DNA from: Clostridium sp. D53t1_180928_C8
Lineage (GTDB): Bacteria; Bacillota; Clostridia; Clostridiales; Clostridiaceae
Length of the DNA: 50,904 bases
NCBI RefSeq assembly: GCF_015667795.1
Contig: NZ_JADPEL010000024.1
Location: 1-50,904 of the forward strand
Direction: 5' to 3'
Position numbers and translations under genes: made by a program. Each line of letters opens with the position of its first letter. Positions within the stretch are counted from its first letter, which is position 1. Of the stretch, positions 1 through 8,571 are shown in pieces. The notes below the pieces were generated by a model. That model had not been told where the DNA came from and did not search any database. It saw only the letters and a list, made by a program, of their open reading frames with translations.

Positions 1-34
1 AATATTACTGGAAATCAAAATTTCCAGTAATATT
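1..34. terminator. Perfect hairpin, probable terminator of an upstream gene
   Basis: Two 14-base arms (1-14 and 21-34) are perfect reverse complements around a 6-base loop. The arms are AT-rich with a central CTGGAAA/TTTCCAG core, and the right arm runs on into TTTAATTT. The gene it would serve lies left of the window, so direction cannot be decided. Confidence 0.55.
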
Positions 35-78
35 TAATTTATAAGAAACTATATTACACAAAATTATCTACAGTCTCG

Positions 79-112
79 AAAAACTTCACTAGGAATTTCT
101 AGTGAAGTTTTT
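79..112. terminator. Bidirectional intrinsic terminator downstream of the coat protein gene
   Basis: Arms 79-92 and 99-112 (AAAAACTTCACTAG and its complement) pair perfectly over a 6-base loop. Each arm ends in an A-run/T-run of five, so the hairpin reads as a terminator on both strands. It lies 23 bases past the stop of the minus-strand coat gene. Confidence 0.8.
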
Positions 113-134
113 ATAAATTTTACTCAAGTATCAA

Positions 135-677
<543 letters not shown>

Positions 678-840
678 AAAAACACCTCCAACTTTAGTTT
701 TATAAAAAATAGAGATAATATTCATGTTTTAATATGTTATGAAGATAAAAATATGTTGGGTAAAATATGATATAATTATTATATATGAATTATTATGATG
801 ATTTTTAGTTAGTAATAAATAAGGGATGGTAATAAATAGT

Positions 841-1509
841 ATGAATTTAGAGATTAGCAAAATAAAAGCAGTGATATTTGATATGGATGGAGTAATATTT
901 GATACTGAAATGGTATATTTAAGTGTATGGTCAGAAGTATTTGAAAAATACGGATATAAAATGACAAAGGATATATATGCATCGGTATTAGGAACAGGAC
1001 GTGAAAATGTAAAGAAAGTATTCCTAAATGCATTTGGAGATGAATTACCAATAGATGATATGTATATAGAAAAGGATGAAAATTTAGCTATGGCTATAGA
1101 AAAAAGAGTTCCTTTAAAGAGTGGAGTTCATGAAATTCTAAAATATTTAAAAAATAATGACTTTAAAGTTGCACTTGCAACATCTGCTGTTTCAGAGCGA
1201 GCATTTAAGCAATTAAGACAAGGAAATATTGAAAAATTTTTTAATGCTGTAGTATGTCGCGATGAAGTTAGAGAAACTAAGCCTAATCCTGAGATATTTT
1301 TAAAAGCTGCTGAAAAGTTAATGGTAGAACCAAGTGAATGTATTGTAATTGAAGATTCAAGTGCAGGAATAGAAGCAGCATTTAATGCAGGGATGATTCC
1401 TATTCATGTTGTAGATTTAAAAGAAGCAGATGAAAATATTTTAAAAAATTGCTATAAGAGCTTTAACAATTTAAACGAAATAAGAAATGAGCTAGTTAAT
1501 ATAGAATAA
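841..1509 (+). CDS. HAD-superfamily phosphatase/phosphomutase (beta-phosphoglucomutase-like)
   Basis: A haloacid dehalogenase family hydrolase of about 222 aa. The nucleophile motif DMDGVIFDTE is at residues 14-23, giving Asp14 and Asp16 as nucleophile and general acid/base. A helical cap of the PGMB type follows, then motif II (LATSAVS), motif III Lys (ETKPNPEIF) and the acidic motif IV (VIEDSSAGIEAA). Such enzymes dephosphorylate or isomerise small phosphosugars in the cytosol; the substrate cannot be read from sequence. An ATG at 826 is in frame, but AAGGG overlaps it and is better placed as ribosome site for the ATG at 841, so I use 841. It stands about 80 bases before the small HMA-like gene. 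Confidence 0.85.
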   Translation: MNLEISKIKAVIFDMDGVIFDTEMVYLSVWSEVFEKYGYKMTKDIYASVLGTGRENVKKVFLNAFGDELPIDDMYIEKDENLAMAIEKRVPLKSGVHEILKYLKNNDFKVALATSAVSERAFKQLRQGNIEKFFNAVVCRDEVRETKPNPEIFLKAAEKLMVEPSECIVIEDSSAGIEAAFNAGMIPIHVVDLKEADENILKNCYKSFNNLNEIRNELVNIE

Positions 1510-1591
1510 AAATTTCTGATTAATATTAATAGTAATAATGTTTTTGGTGAATACTATTTATATAATTTTTTTATATAAGGAGTATTTTTAA

Positions 1592-1795
1592 ATGGAAAGA
1601 GAACATTATATGGTAAATGGGATTGCAAATGAAAATATGAAAACACAAATAAAGAATGCATTAGAAAAAATAGAAGGTGTAGATAATGTTTGTGTAGATA
1701 TGGCACGTGGAAGTGTTGAAGTAATTTATAATAAACCAGCAACAGAGCAAGAAATAAGAAGTTGCATAGAGAATACTGGACATAGAGTTGAATAA
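1592..1795 (+). CDS. HMA-fold small protein lacking the metal-binding cysteines
   Basis: A 67-aa single-domain protein with the beta-alpha-beta-beta-alpha-beta pattern of heavy-metal-associated (CopZ-like) domains: VNGI...ALEKIEGVDNVCVDMARGSVEVIYN and a C-terminal IENTGHRVE. In true metallochaperones the first loop is GMxCxxC; here the corresponding segment reads GIANENMK, with no cysteine. Two cysteines occur elsewhere (in NVCVDM and RSCIEN), but not as a CxxC pair. The protein therefore probably does not carry Cu(I) in the CopZ manner and may be a structural or regulatory relative. Ribosome site AAGGAG lies at about 1577. An intrinsic terminator follows closely. Confidence 0.7.
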   Translation: MEREHYMVNGIANENMKTQIKNALEKIEGVDNVCVDMARGSVEVIYNKPATEQEIRSCIENTGHRVE

Positions 1796-1806
1796 AAAAG
1801 AAGAAT

Positions 1807-1846
1807 AAAATGCTGATAGGATTAGATAGCTTATCAGCATTTTTAT
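1807..1846 (+). terminator. Intrinsic terminator after the HMA-like gene
   Basis: Arms 1807-1818 and 1832-1843 (AAAATGCTGATA and complement) pair over a 13-base loop and end in TTTTTATTTT. Confidence 0.85.
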
Positions 1847-1929
1847 TTTGATTCATTATATTTATAGAAAATATTGTAAAATAAGAGGTAGTAATGATAA
1901 AATTTAATTATATAAAAGGAGGGAGAAAT

Positions 1930-2874
1930 ATGATATTCAAAAATAAGTATAATGAGGTAAGAAGTGGCTGGAAAATACTTTTAGTATTTATACTTGCATA
2001 TGCTTTAACCTTTGGAGCCACTATGTTATTTGGGGTAATAATAGGTATTTTTCTTTTATCAAATGGAAATACTGATTATTTAATGAATTTTAATGTAGAT
2101 TCAACTACACAATATGAATTGATTTTTCAACTTACAACTTCGATTAATAATATATTATTTATTTTATCTTGTATTATCATATGGAAATTATTCGAAAAGA
2201 AAAAGATCAGTAAGATGGGTATAACATCTATTAAAAAAGGGTATAAAGAACTAATAGTAGGACTAGCTTTAGGGGCAGTTGCTATGAGCATAGTAGCAAT
2301 AGTAATAATTTCTATAGGTGATGTTAGTTTAATAAATCCAATTAGAAAGCCTCAAATAACAATATCGCTATTATATGGATTAATAGGTTTTATATTTGTT
2401 GGTTTTGGAGAGGAAATATTATCTAGAGGATATATTATGTCTGTATTAAAGCAAACAAGAAACAAATGGATAGTATTGATAGGTCCAGCCTTAATATTTG
2501 CTGCATTACATTTAGGAAATAATGGGATAGATTTATTATCGTTTATTAATTTATTTTTAGTTGGCGTATTATTTGCATATATGTTTATGAAATCTAAAAG
2601 TCTTTGGATGCCCATAGGATATCATATAACTTGGAATTATTTTCAAGGATATGTTTGGGGATTTGGGGTAAGTGGAATTAGTGTAAATGGACTATATAAA
2701 GTGGAGAATATAAGTAACAATATAATAAATGGAGGCGCATTTGGACCAGAAGGGGGAATAGTTGTAACTATAATAACCTGTTTAACATTTTATTTTGTAT
2801 ATAGATATTATAAAAATAATGATGTTGATGAGTTTATGAAAATTAAAAATAAAGAAGAATTAAAATTAAATTAA
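1930..2874 (+). CDS. CPBP-family intramembrane glutamic endopeptidase
   Basis: A polytopic membrane protein of 314 aa with about eight hydrophobic segments and the three hallmarks of the CPBP (CAAX protease/Abi) family: the EExxxR motif as GEEILSRG (Glu161, Glu162, Arg166), a His in the next helix (FAALHLGNN), and HxxxN near the C-terminus (YHITWNYF). Family members cleave prenylated or other membrane substrates, and in Gram-positives they are often linked to bacteriocin self-immunity or protein processing. No bacteriocin gene is seen nearby. A very strong ribosome site (AAAGGAGGGAG, about 1915-1924) supports the ATG at 1930 over the in-frame ATG at 1894. Stands alone and ends in a bidirectional terminator. 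Confidence 0.85.
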   Translation: MIFKNKYNEVRSGWKILLVFILAYALTFGATMLFGVIIGIFLLSNGNTDYLMNFNVDSTTQYELIFQLTTSINNILFILSCIIIWKLFEKKKISKMGITSIKKGYKELIVGLALGAVAMSIVAIVIISIGDVSLINPIRKPQITISLLYGLIGFIFVGFGEEILSRGYIMSVLKQTRNKWIVLIGPALIFAALHLGNNGIDLLSFINLFLVGVLFAYMFMKSKSLWMPIGYHITWNYFQGYVWGFGVSGISVNGLYKVENISNNIINGGAFGPEGGIVVTIITCLTFYFVYRYYKNNDVDEFMKIKNKEELKLN

Positions 2875-2922
2875 AAAATTAGCTGTCACATTAAATGGAA
2901 TTTTTATGTGACAGCTAATTTT
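2875..2922. terminator. Bidirectional terminator between convergent genes
   Basis: A perfect 17-bp stem (2875-2891 with 2906-2922; core AGCTGTCACAT) has A/T runs on both sides. It serves the plus-strand CPBP gene and the minus-strand AraC-type regulator, whose stop codon overlaps it at 2921-2923. Confidence 0.9.
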
Positions 2923-3646
2923 ATTTTTGAATAAAATTTTCTCTAAATTCAAGTGGAGTTTTTGCGGTTATTTTTTTAAAAACAGTACTATAATAGCTTT
3001 GATTATTAAATCCTACAGATAAAGCAATATCTAAAAGTGATAAGTTAGGATTTTTTAATAGTTCTTTACTTTTTTCTATTTTATAAGAATTTAAGTAATT
3101 TATGAAAGTAGAGCCTGTCTCTTTTTTAAATATGCTACAAAAATAGCATTTATTAATATTTAATTCTTTACAAAGATCATCTATAAAAATTTCTTTAGTA
3201 TAATTTTTTTCTATATATTCAATTGCGCGCATAACACAAGGGGAGTTGTTTTTAGTTATACTATGAGGACAAATATGCTTATCAATAATAAAAGAGTAAA
3301 AATTTAAAACATTATTTAGTGTTGAAGTATTTATACATAATATATCTTTTTCAAAGTTATAATCACCTTCAATTGTATACGGACCAATTAAAATATACAT
3401 TTCAGTATCATTATAATGGCTAAACATTATACAGCTGTATTTTATATTGTGGCAAAGATCTAATTTTAAAATTCCAGGTTTAAAACTATGTTTTTTTATT
3501 TTATCAATGGCTTTAGGCGTATAAAATGAGTTTTTTATATTTGAATCGCTTTTATAAGTGGAAATAACATCAAAGTTATTATTTAGAACAATCGTAGGTA
3601 CAATTAAACAATTAAAAAAATTAGTAAAAGCATTACTTAAAGTCAT
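2921..3646 (-). CDS. AraC/XylS-family transcriptional regulator, divergent from the heme operon
   Basis: The last 100 residues form a typical double helix-turn-helix AraC DNA-binding domain: an IEKNYTKEIFIDDLCKELNINKCYFCSIFKKETG first HTH, then LSLLDIALSVGFNNQSYYSTVFKKITAKTPLEFR as the second and the family signature. The N-terminal 140 residues form a sensor region with several Cys and His that I cannot assign. I start it at 3646, where AAGGAGG sits 11 bases upstream (3658-3664); readings from 3733 or 3715 lack a ribosome site. This gives 241 aa. It is transcribed away from the NEAT/heme operon and shares the 250-base intergenic region with it, where a 14-bp direct repeat of 21-bp period lies. 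Activation of heme uptake, as for other AraC-type iron regulators, is an inference. Confidence 0.85.
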   Translation of the reverse strand: MTLSNAFTNFFNCLIVPTIVLNNNFDVISTYKSDSNIKNSFYTPKAIDKIKKHSFKPGILKLDLCHNIKYSCIMFSHYNDTEMYILIGPYTIEGDYNFEKDILCINTSTLNNVLNFYSFIIDKHICPHSITKNNSPCVMRAIEYIEKNYTKEIFIDDLCKELNINKCYFCSIFKKETGSTFINYLNSYKIEKSKELLKNPNLSLLDIALSVGFNNQSYYSTVFKKITAKTPLEFRENFIQK

Positions 3647-3732
3647 ATTAGAATAAACCTCCTTGTTTAATAATTTAGAATATTTCGAGAAACTATAAAT
3701 TTGCTTAATATACATAAAAAATGTTTTAAACA

Positions 3733-3767
3733 AAATATAGTTAAAAAATATATAAATATAGTTAAAA
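3733..3767 (+). promoter_or_regulatory. Phased direct repeat, candidate operator of the AraC-type regulator, with overlapping promoter
   Basis: AAATATAGTTAAAA occurs exactly twice, at 3733-3746 and 3754-3767. The start-to-start distance is 21 bp, two helical turns, which is the geometry of AraC-family half-sites. The second copy overlaps a plausible -35 (GTTAAA, 3761-3766), with TATGAT at 3783-3788 as -10 (16 bp apart), the arrangement of a class II activator. The assignment to the neighbouring regulator is inferred. Confidence 0.5.
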
Positions 3768-3803
3768 TGTTTTTTTGTAAAATATGATAATATATAAAAA
3801 GTA

Positions 3804-3829
3804 AATGATAATCAATATCAATCATTATG
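3804..3829 (+). promoter_or_regulatory. Fur box upstream of the NEAT/heme operon
   Basis: TGATAAT-C-AATATCA (3806-3820) matches the 7-1-7 Fur consensus TGATAATnATTATCA at 13 of 14 defined positions. An outer AATGAT/ATCATT pair (3804-3809, 3821-3826) extends the symmetry. It lies just downstream of the predicted -10 and 67 bases before the first gene, so iron-loaded Fur would block transcription. Confidence 0.75.
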
Positions 3830-3895
3830 AAAGATATTTAATGATATGTCAATGTAGATAAATAGATAAAATAAAATTTTAGGGGGATATAATTT

Positions 3896-5893
3896 ATGTT
3901 AAAGAAGAAACTTTGTACAATGTTAGCTGCAATAATGGTTACAACTACAGTATTAGGGAGTAATATACAAACTGTTGGAGCAACAGTAATAGATAGTGAA
4001 GCAGTATTAACTATTGGTGAAAAAGTAGAAAATGGAACATATGAAGTAGATAATAAAGTTCTTAAAGCAAATTCAGAATCAGAAAGTAGTATGAAGAATT
4101 ATATAGAAAGAAAATCTACTATAAGGGTTGAAGATAGTAAAATCACAGTAACTATTAAATTTAATGAAGCGGGAATAGATGTTATAAAAGAAGTACATGG
4201 AGCTACTGTTGATGGTGAAGAAATAGAATTAATAAAAAATGAAGATGGATCAATTAGCTTTATAGTTCCATCAATAGATTCGAAAATTAATATTGATGTA
4301 ACATATGAAGTTAAAGCAATGAATTGGGTTCATAGAACAACTTTTGACTTAGTAAATGATACAAGTTCAATACCTACGATAGATGATTCTGTAAATGGTG
4401 AAACACCTGAAATACCTGAAACTCCAGATAATGATAATTCAAATAATAATGGAAATACAGGTGGTGAAGAATCAGCAGTTTTAGAAGATGGAACTTATAT
4501 GTTAAATAATTCAACTTATAAAGTTGGAACAACTCAACAAAGTATGGCTAGACAGTTTATAGAAGATAAAACAGTTGTAACTGTAAAAGATGGAAAAATA
4601 GTTATGACATTAAAGTATAAGGGGCTTGGGTTAACTGGAATAAGAAATACTAATATAAAGGTTAATGGAATAGCGACTAATTCAATTATAAATGAAGATA
4701 AATCAGTAACATTTGAAGTACCAACAATAGATGCAAATGTTGAAGTTGAAATGGATATAAATGTTGAAGCTATGGGATTCAGTGAGGTTCAATCAATTGA
4801 CTTTGTGAACGATATAGATTCATTAATTAAAGTTGATGATAATGAATCAGGAAGCAATGGAGAGCAAAATAAGCCAGATGATGAAAGCAATAGTGGAAGC
4901 ACTGGAAGTGAAGGTTCAAATAATAGTGGTTCAAATAATGGAACAACTGAAGAAAAAGGAACAAAAGTTTATACAGGTAAAAATGAGGTAACTCATGAAA
5001 GTGAAACTGGATTAAGTATGGCAAGAAAAGCGTTAGAAGAAACATTAAAAGTTGAAGATGTAAATGGTAAGAGATATGTTACATTAACATTTACAGCTAT
5101 GGGATCAACAATGATGAAAGATCATACAGTATATGTTAATGGATCAAAAGTAGATGCAACTAAAACATTAAATGGTGAAGTTGTTAGCTTAAGTTTTGCT
5201 GTTGGAAGTCTAAATGATTCGATAAAAATTTCTGCATTTGTTTCTATGATGGGGGGGAATGTAGAGTTTGGAGTTAAGGTATTAAAAGATACATTAACAT
5301 TAGTTACAGATAATACAACAAACAATGGAACAACAGGTGGAACAACAACTGGAGGTTCTTCTAATAATGAGAGTACAAGCAATGGAACAACAGGAAATAA
5401 TACAACAACTACTGAGGAAGAAAAAGTTACAAAAGGAAAGTTATATTCTATTAAAAACAACGTAACTCATGAAAGTGAAACGGGAAGAACAATGGCTAGA
5501 AAGTACTTAAATTCTACTTCAAAAGTTGAAGAAATTGAAGGAAAATATTATGTAACTTTAACTTTCACAGGAGCCGAGTTTATGCAAAACCATGAAATTT
5601 ATGTAAATGGCAAAAAAGTTACTGTAACTAAGACTACTAATGGAGATTCAACTAATATTAGATTTAAGGTTTCAAGCTTAAACGATACTATAAAAGTAAA
5701 AACTTATGTAGTTCCAATGTCTAGAGAAGTTGAGTTTGGGGTTGAGTTATTAAAAGATACATTAACATTTATTAAGGAATATACAGTAGATACTCTACCA
5801 CAAACTGGTGCAGCAACTAGCTCGGCGGCAGTAGCTGGATTAGGATTACTTTTAACATCAGCAGGAACAGTTTTAACAAAAAAAAGAAAGTAA
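3896..5893 (+). CDS. Cell-wall-anchored heme-binding protein with four NEAT domains (LPQTG)
   Basis: A 665-aa surface protein: signal peptide (about 1-30), four NEAT domains at about 44-160, 196-310, 357-471 and 514-627, linked by Asn/Gly/Thr/Ser-rich spacers, then LPQTG at 634-638, a hydrophobic segment and a basic tail. NEAT domains bind heme or hemoproteins at the Gram-positive surface. The classical YxxxY heme motif on strand 8 is absent from all four. Each instead has Met in the 3-10 helix (66, 217, 375, 533; SMAR-like in domains 2-4) and Met on strand 8 (142, 293, 451/452, 608). The C. perfringens Cht locus is the closest described counterpart by content. First gene of a Fur-controlled operon. 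A G7 tract (5251-5257) lies in domain 3. No class A/B sortase gene is visible in this operon. Ribosome site AGGGGG precedes the ATG. Confidence 0.9.
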   Translation: MLKKKLCTMLAAIMVTTTVLGSNIQTVGATVIDSEAVLTIGEKVENGTYEVDNKVLKANSESESSMKNYIERKSTIRVEDSKITVTIKFNEAGIDVIKEVHGATVDGEEIELIKNEDGSISFIVPSIDSKINIDVTYEVKAMNWVHRTTFDLVNDTSSIPTIDDSVNGETPEIPETPDNDNSNNNGNTGGEESAVLEDGTYMLNNSTYKVGTTQQSMARQFIEDKTVVTVKDGKIVMTLKYKGLGLTGIRNTNIKVNGIATNSIINEDKSVTFEVPTIDANVEVEMDINVEAMGFSEVQSIDFVNDIDSLIKVDDNESGSNGEQNKPDDESNSGSTGSEGSNNSGSNNGTTEEKGTKVYTGKNEVTHESETGLSMARKALEETLKVEDVNGKRYVTLTFTAMGSTMMKDHTVYVNGSKVDATKTLNGEVVSLSFAVGSLNDSIKISAFVSMMGGNVEFGVKVLKDTLTLVTDNTTNNGTTGGTTTGGSSNNESTSNGTTGNNTTTTEEEKVTKGKLYSIKNNVTHESETGRTMARKYLNSTSKVEEIEGKYYVTLTFTGAEFMQNHEIYVNGKKVTVTKTTNGDSTNIRFKVSSLNDTIKVKTYVVPMSREVEFGVELLKDTLTFIKEYTVDTLPQTGAATSSAAVAGLGLLLTSAGTVLTKKRK

Positions 5894-5920
5894 TTTAATT
5901 GGAAAGTATGTAATATCTCA

Positions 5921-5959
5921 GGGGGTAAAGAAAATAGTTTCAACTATTTATTTGCCTCC
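5921..5959 (+). terminator. Hairpin between the two NEAT genes (attenuator or partial terminator)
   Basis: AAATAGTT (5932-5939) and AACTATTT (5942-5949) pair tightly, and an imperfect extension pairs GGGGG (5921-5925) with the CCTCC region (5955-5959). The tail TAATTTAGTTTTTATTTT is T-rich. It would let the wall protein be made in excess over the transporter; RNA stabilisation is an alternative. Confidence 0.5.
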
Positions 5960-5992
5960 TAATTTAGTTTTTATTTTGAGGAGAAGAAAGCA

Positions 5993-6649
5993 ATGAAAAT
6001 ATTAAATAAAATTAAATTAATGGCAATAGCAGTACTGACTTTGGGAATATTTTTTATTTTAGGAAGCAAGAGTACATATGCTACAGCAATTAATATTGCA
6101 AGTGGAATTTATGAAGTTGAAAATGAGGTTTATCATGAATCTGAAACTGGAATGGCAATGTCAAGAACGTATCTTTTACCATCAATGAGTGTTGAAGTAA
6201 CAAAAGAACATATAATTTATACTATAGGTTTCTCAGGCAGTGATTATATGGAAAATTACAGAATGAAAGTTAATGGAGAAGAGGTTCCAGTTGAGATATT
6301 AGAAGAAAATACTCAAGAGGGAATTGTTAAATTAAAAGTTGAAGTTGATAAAGTAGATGCTGATATGGATGCTATTATTTATGTTGGACCTATGGAAAGA
6401 GATGTTCAATTTAAGGTTATACCTAAAATGGACACTTTAACTTTAGTAGAAGCTATTGAAGACGAAGTTGAGGATATAGTAACAGAAGAAGCAGCTTCGG
6501 ATGAAAGTGAAGCTGTTTCTTCTTATGAAGAAGATTTAGCAGTAGTAGCTGAAAAAAAGGAAAATAGTAATTTACCTTTGCTTATAGGTGGTGTAATTGC
6601 TGTAGCTGTAATTGGAGCATTAGTAATTACAAAAGTAAAGAAAAAATAA
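5993..6649 (+). CDS. Membrane-anchored single-NEAT heme-binding protein
   Basis: A 218-aa protein with a signal peptide (about 1-31), one NEAT domain (about 36-152), a Glu-rich spacer, a C-terminal transmembrane helix (about 194-214) and a KVKKK tail. It ends like a tail-anchored surface protein but has no LPXTG; NLPLL before the helix is not a sorting motif. The NEAT domain resembles domains 3 and 4 of the preceding protein (YHESETGMAMSR against THESETGxxMAR). It again has Met56 and Met134 where other NEAT proteins have a helix residue and the first Tyr of YxxxY. By position it would relay heme from the wall protein to the lipoprotein encoded next. GAGGAG supports the ATG at 5993. Confidence 0.85.
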   Translation: MKILNKIKLMAIAVLTLGIFFILGSKSTYATAINIASGIYEVENEVYHESETGMAMSRTYLLPSMSVEVTKEHIIYTIGFSGSDYMENYRMKVNGEEVPVEILEENTQEGIVKLKVEVDKVDADMDAIIYVGPMERDVQFKVIPKMDTLTLVEAIEDEVEDIVTEEAASDESEAVSSYEEDLAVVAEKKENSNLPLLIGGVIAVAVIGALVITKVKKK

Positions 6650-6685
6650 TTAGTTATAAAGTAAGTTGTAGGAAGGTTATACATT

Positions 6686-7576
6686 ATGAAATATAAGAGA
6701 ATTATGTCTATGATAGCAACAGGAATTTTGATGTTAAATTTAGTAAGCTGTAGTTCTGATAATAATGAAAATAAAGATGTAGCTATGGAAAGTGGTGAAG
6801 AAGTAGTAGTTGCAACCTCTGTTGCTGTAACAGAAATATTAGATGCTTTAGGAGTTAAGGTTTCAGGAGTACCAAAAACATCATATGAATTACCGAAAAG
6901 TACTGAAGGAGCAGTTGAAATTGGAAATCCAATGAGTCCAGATTTAGAAATAATTAAATCTTTAAATCCAACTATAGTAGTATCAGTAGATACATTAGGT
7001 TCAGATTATATGAATTTATTCACAGAAAATAATATACCAAGTCAATTTGTTTCTTTAGAAAGCTTAGATGGATTAAAAGAAGCAATAACTATTTTAGGGA
7101 AAAAGTTTGATAAAAATGATGAAGCTAAAAACCTATTAAAGGAAATAGAATTAAAGGAATCGGAAGTGAAGAAAAAAGCAGAAATTCTAGAAAATCCTGA
7201 AATTTTAGTTTTATTTGCAGCACCAGGTTCAACTATGATAGCAACATCAAAATCTTATATTGGAAGTTTAGTTAAAATGGTTGGGGGAAAAAACATAGTT
7301 GAAGATAATAGTACATCATTTACAACTTACAATAAGGAAGATTTAGCTATGCTTAATCCAGAAAAGATTTTAGTTATGGTACATGCAATGCCAGAAGAAA
7401 CTAAAGCTGCATTAGAAAAAGAAATGTCTACTGATTCAGCTTGGCAAAATATAAATGCAGTAAAAAAGGGAAATGTAGTATATTTAGATACCACTTATTT
7501 TGGTATGAGTGCAAATCTTAAAGTTATTGAGGGATTAGACGTGTTAAGTGATATAGTTCATGGTGATGGAGAATAG
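6686..7576 (+). CDS. isdE: IsdE-like heme-binding lipoprotein of the ABC importer
   Basis: A 296-aa substrate-binding protein of the siderophore/heme (FecB/IsdE) type. It has a signal peptide with lipobox LVSC (Cys22), so it is anchored on the outer membrane face. Both heme ligands known from S. aureus IsdE are recognisable: Met83 in GNPMSP and His233 in VHAMPE. The surrounding text (YFGMSANLKVIEGLDVL) also follows IsdE. A long helix linking the two lobes lies at about 140-170. It receives heme from the NEAT proteins encoded upstream and delivers it to the permease encoded two bases downstream. No terminator separates it from the second NEAT gene. Confidence 0.88.
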   Translation: MKYKRIMSMIATGILMLNLVSCSSDNNENKDVAMESGEEVVVATSVAVTEILDALGVKVSGVPKTSYELPKSTEGAVEIGNPMSPDLEIIKSLNPTIVVSVDTLGSDYMNLFTENNIPSQFVSLESLDGLKEAITILGKKFDKNDEAKNLLKEIELKESEVKKKAEILENPEILVLFAAPGSTMIATSKSYIGSLVKMVGGKNIVEDNSTSFTTYNKEDLAMLNPEKILVMVHAMPEETKAALEKEMSTDSAWQNINAVKKGNVVYLDTTYFGMSANLKVIEGLDVLSDIVHGDGE

Positions 7577-7578
7577 TT

Positions 7579-8571
7579 ATGAAAGTTTCGTATAAAAAAT
7601 TTAAAGTATTATTTATAATAATATCACTGTTAATACTATTAGCTACTGTACTTGTATCATTAAAATTAGGTAGTGTTAATATTACATTTAATGAACTTAT
7701 AAGTGGGTTATTCTCTGGACAAACAGATGGAAATATTGGAATAATAAAGGATTTAAGAATGCCGAGAGTAATTATTGCTGTATTAGTTGGAGCTAATTTA
7801 GCAATAGCAGGAGTTTTGTTGCAAGCAGTAATAAGAAACCCATTAGCAGACCCATATATAACAGGAATATCTTCTGGTGCTTGTGTAGTAACAGTTTTCT
7901 TTATGGTATTTGTACCAAGTGTTACTAGTTTGAGACCTATATTTGGTTTCTTTGGTGGGTTAGTTTGTTGTGTAATTATTTATTTTATGGCATATAAAAA
8001 TGGATTATCTCCAATAAGAATTGTATTGGCTGGGGCAGCTTGTAATGCATTATTAGGTGGATTTTCATCAATGATAACAGTTAGTGCGGGGCTTGGATCT
8101 GGTAATATTCAAAAATGGATGATGGGAAGCTTAGCAACAGTTAATTGGAGTAATGTTTACATATTATTGATTTATTCAGTGATAGGAATAATTGCAGCAT
8201 TAGTATTGAGTAAAGTATGTAATATATTAGTCCTTGGTAGTAAAAATGCAAGGAGCTTAGGATTTAATTCAGAGTTATATATGATAATAGTAACTGCTGT
8301 AGCTGTATTTTTAGCAAGTATATCAACATCAATTGCCGGAATAATATCATTTGTAGGATTAGTTGTTCCTCATGTTTGTAGAATTATAATAGGATCAGAT
8401 CATAAATACTTAATTCCTTTTAGTGGGATAGTAGGAGGATTTTTAGTTTTATTTGCAGACACTGTTGGAAGAATGGTAATGCGGCCTAATGAAATACCAG
8501 TAGGGGTTGTAACAGCCATATTTGGAGCGCCATTTTTCTTATATCTTTTAAGAAGGAGTGACTTAAAGTAA
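7579..8571 (+). CDS. isdF: Heme/iron ABC transporter permease (FecCD/IsdF type)
   Basis: A 330-aa integral membrane protein of the FecCD/BtuC family with about nine to ten hydrophobic helices. Family landmarks are LRMPRVIIAVLVGANLAIAG near the start, RNPLADPYITGISSGA, GIISFVGLVVPHVCR and a C-terminal NEIPVGVVTAIFGAPFF. It starts two bases after the lipoprotein stop, and its stop overlaps the ATP-binding protein start by one base, so the three subunits are translationally coupled. The substrate is inferred from the adjacent IsdE-like protein. Confidence 0.9.
   Translation: MKVSYKKFKVLFIIISLLILLATVLVSLKLGSVNITFNELISGLFSGQTDGNIGIIKDLRMPRVIIAVLVGANLAIAGVLLQAVIRNPLADPYITGISSGACVVTVFFMVFVPSVTSLRPIFGFFGGLVCCVIIYFMAYKNGLSPIRIVLAGAACNALLGGFSSMITVSAGLGSGNIQKWMMGSLATVNWSNVYILLIYSVIGIIAALVLSKVCNILVLGSKNARSLGFNSELYMIIVTAVAVFLASISTSIAGIISFVGLVVPHVCRIIIGSDHKYLIPFSGIVGGFLVLFADTVGRMVMRPNEIPVGVVTAIFGAPFFLYLLRRSDLK

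Noticed and set aside
3647-3733. Longer N-terminus for the AraC-type regulator
   Set aside because: The ATGs at 3733 and 3715 lack a ribosome site and the extra segment overlaps the promoter repeat; AAGGAGG points to 3646.
5704-5943. Minus-strand frames opposite the NEAT gene
   Set aside because: They mirror Thr/Val-rich coding sequence and have no start signals.
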